Shown: one piece after another, positions 54,170 to 61,969 of the stretch
How the letters are laid out: each line of letters opens with the position of its first letter
Numbering within the stretch: position 1 is the stretch's first letter
Source of the DNA: Pseudalkalibacillus decolorationis
Lineage (GTDB): Bacteria > Bacillota > Bacilli > Bacillales > Fictibacillaceae
Direction: 5' to 3'
DNA length: 64,000 nt
Assembly (NCBI RefSeq): GCF_024609785.1
Contig: NZ_JANHJQ010000017.1
Location: 1-64,000, forward strand
Notes under the pieces: generated by a model
What the model saw: only the letters and a program-made list of their open reading frames with translations
Told to the model about the DNA's origin: nothing
Databases searched by the model: none
Made by a program: the position numbers and the translations under genes

Positions 54170-54928
54170 TCAAGTTCTTTCATCATAAATCTCTGCTAAA
54201 ATATCATCTGTTAACTCTTCAGCTTTTCCATCGAACACAAGTGACCCTTCTTTAAGTGCCAAGATCCTCGTCGCATACCGTTTAGCAATTGTTACGTCAT
54301 GGACATTGATTAGGGTTAACAATTTATGTTCTTCATGAATCTTCCCTAAAATCCGGAAAATCCGATTTGCGGTACCTGGATCAAGGCTCGCAACAGGTTC
54401 ATCACCGAGAAACACCTTTGGCTTCTGGATTAAAGCCCTCGCAATGGCTACCCTCTGTTTCTGTCCGCCACTCAAATGCTCCACACGCTTACGCACTTGA
54501 TCCCCAAGCTCTACTTCATTGATGAAGTCCAGGGCATTCGAACGCTCACCTTTAGTGAAGAAACCTAGGATGTTCTTCCAATCTTGTCGCCTCCCAAATG
54601 TTCCTGTTAACACATTTTGCAAGACCGATAATCGAGGAATTAAATTAAAATGTTGAAAGATCATCCCCATATCCGTCCGAACTTTACGCAATTGTTCTTC
54701 TCCATAGACGGTTATGTCGTTTCCATTGTAAAACACATGTCCTACCGTAGGCATTTGTAAACCGTTTAAACAACGGATTAATGTTGACTTGCCAGCGCCG
54801 CTCTTTCCAAGAACACAAACAAATTCACCCTCATAAAGCTCAAGATCGATCTCTGAAAGAGCGTCCGTCTTTGCTTTAGGATAACGTACGGTTAAATTTC
54901 CGATTTTTAATACAGGTTCTCGCTTCAT
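54170..54928 (-). CDS. phnC: ABC transporter ATP-binding protein, PhnC type
   Basis: ATPase of a phosphonate-type importer, 252 residues. Walker A GKSGAGKST, Q-loop MIFQHFNLIPRL, signature LSGGQKQR and Walker B VFLGDEPVASLD are complete. Its ATG overlaps the phnE stop (TGATG). It is the last gene of the selB operon. Confidence 0.93.
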   Translation of the reverse strand: MKREPVLKIGNLTVRYPKAKTDALSEIDLELYEGEFVCVLGKSGAGKSTLIRCLNGLQMPTVGHVFYNGNDITVYGEEQLRKVRTDMGMIFQHFNLIPRLSVLQNVLTGTFGRRQDWKNILGFFTKGERSNALDFINEVELGDQVRKRVEHLSGGQKQRVAIARALIQKPKVFLGDEPVASLDPGTANRIFRILGKIHEEHKLLTLINVHDVTIAKRYATRILALKEGSLVFDGKAEELTDDILAEIYDERT

Positions 54929-55686
54929 CAGATCACCATTTCTCTGATTTTACTACCAACAAAATCTACAACTACTACCATAATCATAATTAATAATACA
55001 TCGACCGCGACGGATGAATATTGAAACGTTTTAAAATGGTTAAAAAGCTGTTGGCCTATCCCGCCGCCTCCGATAAAACCAAGGATTAGAGACGTACGAA
55101 TAGCCACTTCAAACCGATAAAAATAATGGGACAAAACATTTGGCCAAATCTGCGGGAGAATCGAAAATAAATTACCAATCCACCGTCTCGCTCCAACTGA
55201 TTTCATTGCATCCTGTGGACCATCATCTGCCGCTTCAATTAACTCAGAGATGAGCTTTCCTAGTACACCAACATTATGAAGGACAATAGCAAGTACCGCA
55301 GGAAAAGGTCCTAATCCAAGAGCTGTAAGGAAAATAAGTCCGAACACTATTTCAGGAACAGATCGTAGAAAGCTTAAACCAAGTCTCATAAACCCATAAA
55401 AAAAACGGAAACGGCTCGTATTCCGAGCCGCGATAAAACTTAACGGTAATGCAATCACTAAACCAAGAAGGCTTCCTAAAAACGCCATTGCCAATGTGTC
55501 AAGACTCTCCATGATCATGGCAGGAAATATTTCTGTATTCAACGGGAACCAATACGATAAAAAATCAATCATATTACGAAAATCTTTAAACTTCGATAGA
55601 TCAAATTCAGTTGCTCTCATACTCACATTTATAAAAAGAATTAATACGAATCCCGTTATTAAGTGACGTTTCTTAAACCAGACCAT
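54928..55686 (-). CDS. phnE: ABC transporter permease, PhnE type
   Basis: A 252-residue membrane permease with about six hydrophobic segments. The cytoplasmic coupling loop ELIEAADDGPQDAMKSVGARRW is the EAA motif. It begins 5 nt after phnD ends and overlaps phnC, so the three are expressed together. Only one permease gene is present, so it probably forms a homodimer. Confidence 0.92.
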   Translation of the reverse strand: MVWFKKRHLITGFVLILFINVSMRATEFDLSKFKDFRNMIDFLSYWFPLNTEIFPAMIMESLDTLAMAFLGSLLGLVIALPLSFIAARNTSRFRFFYGFMRLGLSFLRSVPEIVFGLIFLTALGLGPFPAVLAIVLHNVGVLGKLISELIEAADDGPQDAMKSVGARRWIGNLFSILPQIWPNVLSHYFYRFEVAIRTSLILGFIGGGGIGQQLFNHFKTFQYSSVAVDVLLIMIMVVVVDFVGSKIREMVI

Positions 55687-55691
55687 GGATT

Positions 55692-56609
55692 CTACTCCTT
55701 AATAATACCCTGCTTGACTGCTGCTTTTCGGATACTTTCATAATCTTTATTGCTTGCTTCAGTGAATCCAGAAGCTCCAAAAGCATTTAAAATCTCTTTA
55801 TCTTTAATACCCACGAAAATGGCCTGTAGCTTTTTAATCAGGTCATCATCCATGTTTTTATTGACTGCCCATGGATATTGGAATAACTCTTCAGATTTCC
55901 AAATAACTTTCAGCTGCTCTCCATCCACCTTGCCAGAGTCAACAAGCTGATTGTAGATTGCACTATCAATCGCACCAGCTGTAACTTGTTTGTTCTGAAC
56001 TGCTAATGCTGTTGCATCATGTGAACCGGTATAACGGACCGTTTTAAATTCGTGGTCATCCTTTGTTTTGAATACACCGCGATCTTTAAGCTCAATACTT
56101 GGAATTAATGAACCTGATGTAGAATTTGGATCACCGAAAGCAAAGTCAACTTTCTTACTATCTTTGACCAACTCATCTAGAGACTCATATGGTGAATCCT
56201 TATGAGCAATGATAAAGGAATGATAAAATGGCTCCCCATCAACGAGCTGTGTAATGATCGCTTTTGCTCCACTCTTCTCATGAGCAATCACATACGTAAG
56301 CGGGCCAAAGAATGCCATATCGATTTTGTCATAGTTCATCGCTTCAACAACACCGTTGTAATCAGGATACGTTTCAACAGAAACCTCTCGATCCAATTTT
56401 TCGGACAAGAGCTTTTGCAGTTTATCCATTGCCCCCTGCATCTCACCTTCTGTTTGTGCAGGAATAACTCCAATTGTTAACTTATCTTTATCTTTATCTT
56501 TATTACCTTCACCGCTTCCTTCATTAGATTCCATATCTTCGCCACCACCACACGCAACTAATGCGAGAAATAATACGAAGACGACTAATAAACTACCCAC
56601 TTTTTTCAT
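55692..56609 (-). CDS. phnD: ABC transporter substrate-binding lipoprotein, PhnD type
   Basis: A 305-residue lipoprotein with signal peptide and lipobox LVAC (Cys near 20), an acidic/Lys linker (EDMESNEGSGEGNKDKDKDK), and a PhnD-type domain with MAFFGPLTY and the oxyanion loop DPNSTSG. GAGGTG lies 6 nt before the ATG at 56609; the frame is open further up. The family binds phosphonates, phosphite or phosphate. No phosphonate-degrading gene is in the window; the link to selB makes another small oxyanion or an organoselenium compound conceivable, but that is inference. Confidence 0.88.
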   Translation of the reverse strand: MKKVGSLLVVFVLFLALVACGGGEDMESNEGSGEGNKDKDKDKLTIGVIPAQTEGEMQGAMDKLQKLLSEKLDREVSVETYPDYNGVVEAMNYDKIDMAFFGPLTYVIAHEKSGAKAIITQLVDGEPFYHSFIIAHKDSPYESLDELVKDSKKVDFAFGDPNSTSGSLIPSIELKDRGVFKTKDDHEFKTVRYTGSHDATALAVQNKQVTAGAIDSAIYNQLVDSGKVDGEQLKVIWKSEELFQYPWAVNKNMDDDLIKKLQAIFVGIKDKEILNAFGASGFTEASNKDYESIRKAAVKQGIIKE

Positions 56610-56619
56610 ACGTTTCACC

Positions 56620-57675
56620 TCATAATGTTTGATAGATCTGTTCATATTGTTTGATTTCACGATCCAGACTAAACTTAGTACTAGCTTTTTGTTTGGCATG
56701 GTTTGAAATCTGCCGATACAGGTTCTTGTTTGATATTAATTGAAGGACATACTTCATAAACTCATCCGGGTTGTGATAAATAAACCCATCAACTTTGTCT
56801 TCAATTAAGCTTTCATTCCCTGCATTAGACCTTGCTATTACTGGCTTTCCTGCATTCATTGCCTCCATTAAGGTTAACGGTTGACCCTCTGAATGAGAGG
56901 TGTTGATTACAATATCTGCCCAATCATACAATTCGTACATTGAACTGAGCGGGACCCCTCTTATGTAATCGAACCATGAATAGATTTCTTGATGCTTCCG
57001 AACTTCTTCATATACATCTTCTTCGAGCGGTTCTCCAACGATAGTAAATTTTAGCATAGGATAGCGTACTTGTAATAGTTTTAACGCTTCAAAAACACAA
57101 AAAACGTCCTTAACCGCTCGTAAACCTGCTGGAAGCAAAATATTAGGATACCCTTCTCTAAGTTTGAAAGACTTTTGCTTAACCTTATCTGGGATCCACA
57201 CACTTTGTGGAATGACAAACACTCGGTCTTCTTGGATTGGATACATACTCTTTAAGATATCTGCAGCTTCATTAGTAAAAACGGTGACAGCATCTGCATT
57301 CGTAATGAGCTCCTTCATCTTCTTTCTTTGAAGATGATTATCAATATTTTGGTGAACATCAGTGCCTCCAGAGGTGAGAAGGTATGGTTTGTTGATTTGA
57401 TAGTTATTTTCTTTCTGCCACGAAACAAAGCGGTAAAAGTGCAGAATATGAAGAATATCACAGTCATCCATCCGCTCTCTACTTCCATCGTTCCATGGAT
57501 CTTCGGTATAAGCAAAAACTTCTACTTCATAGCCTTCATACTGGAGACCAGCGACAATTCGACGAGCTGTCGTTGAATTACCTCTCTTACTATACAAATA
57601 GGGTGTCCAAAAGGCTATTTTCTTCTTAGCTGCATCTATACTTCTCAAGTTTGTGTGGCACCCACTTTCGTTCAT
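56620..57675 (-). CDS. GT4-type glycosyltransferase, resembles selenosugar synthase SenB
   Basis: A 351-residue GT-B glycosyltransferase. The N-terminal half has KIAFWTPYLYSKRGNSTTARR, DILHILHFYRF, YLLTSGGTDVHQNI and VFVIPQSVW; the C-terminal half LLPAGLRAVKDVF and the donor site NTSHSEGQPLTLMEAMNAGKPVIA. The pieces GN-x2-TA-R, GTDx(H/Y), QS and GLRAVKD recall SenB, which joins selenophosphate to a sugar nucleotide in selenoneine synthesis; this was judged from memory. It lies between selB and phnD, overlapping the selB end by about 50 nt if the ATG at 57675 is right; that start has a poor ribosome site. Confidence 0.8.
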   Translation of the reverse strand: MNESGCHTNLRSIDAAKKKIAFWTPYLYSKRGNSTTARRIVAGLQYEGYEVEVFAYTEDPWNDGSRERMDDCDILHILHFYRFVSWQKENNYQINKPYLLTSGGTDVHQNIDNHLQRKKMKELITNADAVTVFTNEAADILKSMYPIQEDRVFVIPQSVWIPDKVKQKSFKLREGYPNILLPAGLRAVKDVFCVFEALKLLQVRYPMLKFTIVGEPLEEDVYEEVRKHQEIYSWFDYIRGVPLSSMYELYDWADIVINTSHSEGQPLTLMEAMNAGKPVIARSNAGNESLIEDKVDGFIYHNPDEFMKYVLQLISNKNLYRQISNHAKQKASTKFSLDREIKQYEQIYQTL

Positions 57676-59551
57676 TCTCCATTCGAACGGTTATACCCAA
57701 TTCGTCCATTCGTTCAAGAAACATTATGCAATACTTTCTTGATAGATCGAGGACTGATTTTGCATCTTGCACTGTAAACATCTCAGGAACATGTTGAGAG
57801 AGTTTATCTATCGCTTCTGTAAAAACATCATAGTGCACAAATGTCCCATCATCTAGTACTATCGCGTTTCCTGTTTCGAGCAAATAGTTCTCAAGCTCAG
57901 TAAAATAATGTTCTGGAATCGATTGTTGATCAAACATCACTCTGAGTCCATCATGTTTGAACCCAGCACTTTTTAAGTTTTCAACGACATGGTTCAGTCG
58001 CTTTTCCCATTTTTCCGGGAAAGTAGGATTGTGGGCAGCGATTAGTATAAGCGGCCCATTTTTGTTTACCTTTTGTTTCTCGATTAGTAACCCTATGACA
58101 TATTCAATCAACTGACTAGGATATGCCACTTTTAGTTCCTGAACGATTTCTGCCTTTTTCCGGCCCAACCTCATTGGGAATTGGGAATGAAAGCCTTCAA
58201 GCTCACTTATGAATTTTTCGCTCATCTGATCTATTAATGTGCTCAATGTTAGGCTGTTTGTATTCACTGAGACTACCTCGTTTTGTTCAATTAATGAGTC
58301 AACATTCTTATTAATTTGCTCGATCGGTTCCCCTATTTCTTTACTAATATCTGCAATGGTTGCAACCTTCATTTTGTGGAGGGCATGTACAATTCTTTCT
58401 TCTGGTGTCCCCTCCTTTTTCTGTTCTAAAGCTTGGATCGTATCTTGTCCAAATTTATACTTACTTCCTTGAGAATCCAGTATCCATCCTCCACCTAACG
58501 TTTCTACTGGAGAGGGTCGTCGTAAAATAAACCGATCCCCTCTTAATACTGCAATAGGCTCATCAAGTCTGATTTGGCAAAGGACTTCTTCTGTTTGCAA
58601 TTCGGTAAGTTCATTACGATCAAAAAAGACAATGGTCCCCATCACTTCAGATGTTCCTGAATGAAAGTTAACCCTTGATCGTTGTTTGAGAGGAAATTTA
58701 GGGGCATCCTTCACATTCAGCACAAGGTCAATCGTTTGCGTTAATTGAACCGCTTCATTTTTTGTCAAAAGGTTCCCTCGGGAAACCTCACTAGCGCTAA
58801 CTCCACCAAGGTTTATTGCTGCACGCTGTCCTGCTTCTGAACTGTTCACGTCCTGTTTATGTACCTGTAATTGTTTAACCCTGACTGTTTTGTTTTGGGG
58901 TAGCAGGATGAGTTGATCACCAACATGCACAGTCCCGTCAAAGATAGTCCCTCTTACGATTGCTCCTTTTCCTTGTAATGTGAATGATTGATCAATTGGC
59001 ATACGAAAAGGTGAGGACGCATTCCTTTTTGTTGTCTTAGGTAAGGCTTTTGTTAGTCCAACTCTTAATTCGTCTATACCAGACCCTGAAATACTGTCCG
59101 CAAAATAGAGTGGTGCATTTTCAAATACCGTTCCCGTTAATTCTAACTCTATATCATCTTGAACCAGCTCAAGCATCTCTGGATCTACTTTATCCTTTTT
59201 CGTAACAACTATTACCGCATGTTCGATCCCTAAATAATCCAAGATTTCTACATGTTCCTTTGTCTGTGGCATGACACCTTCATCGCCTGCCACAACTAAA
59301 ACAACCAGGTCAATACCAGCTACACCTGCGATCATTTGTCGAATAAACTTCTCATGACCGGGCACATCGATAATTGAAGCTTTATGATCATTACCGAGTT
59401 CGATCGGTGCAAAACCTGGCTCAATGGAAATATTTCTTTCTTTTTCTTCCTTCAATCGATCTGTATCTATATTCGTTAATGCCTTTGTTAAGGCGGTTTT
59501 CCCATGGTCTATATGACCTGCCATACCAATTGTAAAAAATGTATTGGACAT
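57626..59551 (-). CDS. selB: Selenocysteine-specific elongation factor SelB
   Basis: A 641-residue translation GTPase that delivers Sec-tRNA to UGA codons. The EF-Tu-like G domain has GMAGHIDHGKTALT, DVPGHEKFIR and TKKDKVD; three beta-barrel domains follow, then C-terminal winged helices (from about 370) that bind the SECIS hairpin. The ATG at 59551 is chosen (AGGTG upstream); the frame is open to 59596. It heads an operon with the glycosyltransferase and phnDEC-like genes. Confidence 0.96.
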   Translation of the reverse strand: MSNTFFTIGMAGHIDHGKTALTKALTNIDTDRLKEEKERNISIEPGFAPIELGNDHKASIIDVPGHEKFIRQMIAGVAGIDLVVLVVAGDEGVMPQTKEHVEILDYLGIEHAVIVVTKKDKVDPEMLELVQDDIELELTGTVFENAPLYFADSISGSGIDELRVGLTKALPKTTKRNASSPFRMPIDQSFTLQGKGAIVRGTIFDGTVHVGDQLILLPQNKTVRVKQLQVHKQDVNSSEAGQRAAINLGGVSASEVSRGNLLTKNEAVQLTQTIDLVLNVKDAPKFPLKQRSRVNFHSGTSEVMGTIVFFDRNELTELQTEEVLCQIRLDEPIAVLRGDRFILRRPSPVETLGGGWILDSQGSKYKFGQDTIQALEQKKEGTPEERIVHALHKMKVATIADISKEIGEPIEQINKNVDSLIEQNEVVSVNTNSLTLSTLIDQMSEKFISELEGFHSQFPMRLGRKKAEIVQELKVAYPSQLIEYVIGLLIEKQKVNKNGPLILIAAHNPTFPEKWEKRLNHVVENLKSAGFKHDGLRVMFDQQSIPEHYFTELENYLLETGNAIVLDDGTFVHYDVFTEAIDKLSQHVPEMFTVQDAKSVLDLSRKYCIMFLERMDELGITVRMENERKWVPHKLEKYRCS

Positions 59552-59632
59552 GTCCTCACCTACCATCCTCAAGTTTCCTACTTTAACTTTATCCACTGAG
59601 GGTTATAGAATCAAGCAATTACAACTTTTAAG

Positions 59633-59661
59633 ATGATATTGTTGACTATAGTACTCAACAA
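59633..59661 (-). promoter_or_regulatory. selB promoter with overlapping operator-like palindrome
   Basis: On the minus strand TTGTTG (59656-59661), 17-nt spacer, TATCAT (59633-59638). The inverted repeat TTGTTGA-N9-TCAACAA (59639-59661) covers the -35 and the whole spacer, the place for a repressor site. Confidence 0.6.
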
Positions 59662-59750
59662 TTTTTTACATAAAGCAGCTCGTTTCGATCATTTCTTTTA
59701 TTCAGACGTTTCATTTAAAATTCTTTTTGGTCTCTATATTAGACTGACAC

Positions 59751-59814
59751 GGGCTGATTGTGTAGCTGGTGCTTACCTAGGTCTTCAAAACTTTTTGGGA
59801 GGCGCGTGCCGTCT
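59751..59814 (+). pseudogene. Truncated copy of the tRNA-Sec gene
   Basis: 64 nt that match the first two thirds of selC (59960-60023) with 3 differences: D arm, anticodon arm with TCA, and most of the long variable arm. The T arm and 3' acceptor strand are missing, so no functional tRNA can form. It lies 209 nt upstream of the intact gene in the same direction. Confidence 0.88.
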
Positions 59815-59919
59815 TAATCTAGTCATATCAAATATTTTTAGAGATTTGTAGGTTTTTGTGATTGTTCTTTAAGCACTTTATCTTGTATACTAGACCTTGT
59901 AAGTGATCAAGGAACCCTT

Positions 59920-59948
59920 TTGGACATGTCTGTAAAGACTGTTATATC
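59920..59948 (+). promoter_or_regulatory. Promoter of selC
   Basis: TTGGAC (59920-59925), 17-nt spacer, TATATC (59943-59948), ending 11 nt before the tRNA 5' end. Confidence 0.65.
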
Positions 59949-59958
59949 AACATTCTAT

Positions 59959-60055
59959 GGGGCTGGTTGTGTAGCTGGTGCTTACCTAGGTCTTCAAAAC
60001 CTTTTGGGAGGCGCGTGTCGTCTCTGGTGGGTTCGATTCCCACACAGTTCCGCCA
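59959..60055 (+). tRNA. selC: tRNA-Sec (anticodon TCA)
   Basis: A 97-nt tRNA. The 3' acceptor strand ACAGTTCC-G-CCA pairs with GGGGCTG at the 5' end (with G-U pairs and an unpaired eighth position). The anticodon loop CTTCAAA carries TCA, the variable arm is long (GAGGCG/CGTCTC), and the T arm is GTGGG-TTCGATT-CCCAC. CCA is encoded. A terminator follows. It decodes UGA in the two selenoprotein genes here. Confidence 0.93.
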
Positions 60056-60068
60056 ATACATACCCACT

Positions 60069-60102
60069 GAGAGGTCGGCTATAAGAGCTTGCCTCTCTTT
60101 TT
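60069..60102 (+). terminator. Terminator of selC
   Basis: GAGAGG and CCTCTC close a 17-nt loop, followed by TTTTTG. Confidence 0.85.
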
Positions 60103-60188
60103 GTTACCCAACAACCTAATTCGTTGAAAGGATAGGGATGTATCTTTCGTAAAAGTATACATAATAAATAATAGGAGGAAGTAATCAA

Positions 60189-60506
60189 ATGAGCGTTCTG
60201 AAAACAAAAACGTTCTACTTGAAGAAAAGTGATCAAACGTTCGTGATTCGATCCGCAAAACCTAATGAGGCATCTGATCTATTAACCTATACAAGAACGA
60301 TTTTCAAGCATGAAAACAACCTGATTACAACAATAGAAGAATTTAGAAATGATGAAGACAAACAAAGGAAATGGATTGATTCGACTAATGAGCATCCAGG
60401 CCACTTATTGATCATTGCTGATATAGAAGGTATAAAGAGAAAACAAATCAAACGTGAGGATGGCAGCTATGAGGACTTGATACAGATGGCTATTTTCTTT
60501 AAATAA
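60189..60506 (+). pseudogene. GNAT acetyltransferase with internal deletion
   Basis: A 105-residue frame with a good start (AGGAGG). The N-terminal 75 residues (FVIRSAKPNEASDLLTYTRT, EEFRND) match the beginning of common Bacillus GNAT proteins and the last 25 (GIKRKQIKREDGSYEDLIQM) match their end, but the central acetyl-CoA binding part (R/Q-x2-G-x-G/A) is missing. The family is about 180 residues. An in-frame deletion of about 75 codons explains it. Likely inactive. Confidence 0.65.
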
Positions 60507-60507
60507 G

Positions 60508-60546
60508 GAAGAGGACCGGGTCTGTATCTCGTACCCAGTCCTCTTC
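60508..60546 (+). terminator. Terminator after the GNAT remnant
   Basis: GAAGAGGAC-cg-GGT and ACC-ca-GTCCTCTTC pair with a 10-nt loop, followed by TATTC. Mostly symmetrical, so it may work on both strands. Confidence 0.75.
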
Positions 60547-60554
60547 TATTCAAA

Positions 60555-60685
60555 TAGACGGCCGTTTTGAGGTTTTTTCAGCGATTCTCAGATTTTTACA
60601 GCCGTATTTTAGTGTTATCAGCCGTTCTCAACATTTTTCAGCTGAAACTTTGCGTTATCAGCCATTCTCAGCCAAACTCATAGTC
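60555..60685. repeat. Imperfect short repeats before gbsB end
   Basis: Variants of CAGCCGTTCTCA and CAGCGATTCTCA separated by T-rich 20-25 nt segments (TATCAGCCGTTCTCAACATT, TATCAGCCATTCTCAGCC). Non-coding. Confidence 0.5.
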
Positions 60686-60713
60686 TATGAAACTAATAAT
60701 GGATATCAATCTA

Positions 60714-61922
60714 TTAAACTGTCTTTGGAGTTAGATCATAGCAACGGTTGTAGATCCACTTATAGCTTTCTTCATCCAGTTTACGTGGGTTACCAAACGT
60801 TTGCGGATCCTTCATCGCTTCCTTCGATAGACGCGGAATCATATCCTTTCCTACACCTTGTTCTTCAAGCGTTGGGATATCCATTTCTTCTACAAGGCTA
60901 TATACTTCGTTTACGGCCGCTTTTGCTGCTTCGTCTTCGGACATACCATGTGTATTTACACCCATTGCTTGTGCGATTCGAGCGAATTTTGATGGTGTAC
61001 CTTTCCAGTTGAATTCCATAACTGGTCCGAGCATTGCTGAAACACATTGTCCATGTGCGACTGGTTCAATTCCACCAAGCGTTTGTGCCATTGCATGTGC
61101 TGCCCCAGCAGACTCACTACCGTAAGAAAGCCCTGCAAGCATAGCTGCCTGTGCCATTCCATAACGTGCTTCAATATCATCAGGATTTGCATAGGCACGA
61201 CGGATGTATTTTGAAACATACTCGATTGCAAGTAGTGCTACCGCATCTGTGATCGGTTGTGCAAAATGCATTGTGTAGCACTCAATCGCATGGGATAATG
61301 CGTCAACACCCGTCATTGCGGTGACATGTGGAGGCATAGAAACATGCAATTCTGGATCGATGATCGTCATGTGTGCCGCGATTAACGGTCCACCCGTGTT
61401 GAACTTGAATTCACGGTCTTCATCTGTAATAACTGCCCACTGTGTTACCTCAGATCCTGTACCTGCTGTGGTAGGGATTGTGGTCAGAGGTGGAATACGC
61501 TTAGTTAGTGGCTTCTTCCCTTCTGCCGCTTCATATTCCAATACAGACTCGCCATGTACTGCTTCTACCCCGATTGCTTTTGCAGTGTCCATAGAGCTTC
61601 CGCCGCCAACCGCAATTAGTCCATCACAGTTTTCTTCTGTAAATACTTTTGAACCTTCATTAACGACCCGGACTGGAGGGTTTGGTTCTACTTTATTAAA
61701 TACAACGATCTCGATTTCTGCTTTTTCGAGTGTATCTGTTACGGGCTTCGTTACTCCTGCATTATAAATTCCAGGATCTGTCACAAGAAGTACTTTAGTA
61801 ACGCCTAAATTTTTCACTTCTTCTCCAACGTGCTTAATTGCTCCGATTCCGTGCTTGATTACTGTCGGAATTTCAAATGTGTGTAACTTTGTCATGTGTT
61901 CAAAGTTCATGTTTAATGCCAT
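60714..61922 (-). CDS. gbsB: Choline dehydrogenase, type III alcohol dehydrogenase GbsB
   Basis: An iron-type alcohol dehydrogenase of 402 residues that oxidises choline to betaine aldehyde. The NAD loop GGGSSMDTAKA, the TTAGTGSE block, and the metal ligands in MTGVDALSHAIE and GAAHAMAQTLGG are present. AGGAGG lies 9 nt before the ATG. It follows gbsA by 47 nt in the same operon; together they make the osmoprotectant glycine betaine. Confidence 0.95.
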   Translation of the reverse strand: MALNMNFEHMTKLHTFEIPTVIKHGIGAIKHVGEEVKNLGVTKVLLVTDPGIYNAGVTKPVTDTLEKAEIEIVVFNKVEPNPPVRVVNEGSKVFTEENCDGLIAVGGGSSMDTAKAIGVEAVHGESVLEYEAAEGKKPLTKRIPPLTTIPTTAGTGSEVTQWAVITDEDREFKFNTGGPLIAAHMTIIDPELHVSMPPHVTAMTGVDALSHAIECYTMHFAQPITDAVALLAIEYVSKYIRRAYANPDDIEARYGMAQAAMLAGLSYGSESAGAAHAMAQTLGGIEPVAHGQCVSAMLGPVMEFNWKGTPSKFARIAQAMGVNTHGMSEDEAAKAAVNEVYSLVEEMDIPTLEEQGVGKDMIPRLSKEAMKDPQTFGNPRKLDEESYKWIYNRCYDLTPKTV

Positions 61923-61969
61923 GATGATCTTCCTCCTTTAAGATGTAAAAAATTATTGATGGTAAATGA

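Noticed and set aside
54170..56609. Phosphonate degradation locus
   Set aside because: Only the importer genes are present; no C-P lyase, phosphonatase or phosphite dehydrogenase gene is found in the window.
59551..59814. Antisense control of selB by the truncated tRNA-Sec copy in its leader
   Set aside because: The best selB promoter (59633-59661) lies downstream of the copy, so the selB leader would not include it; kept only if an upstream start is found.
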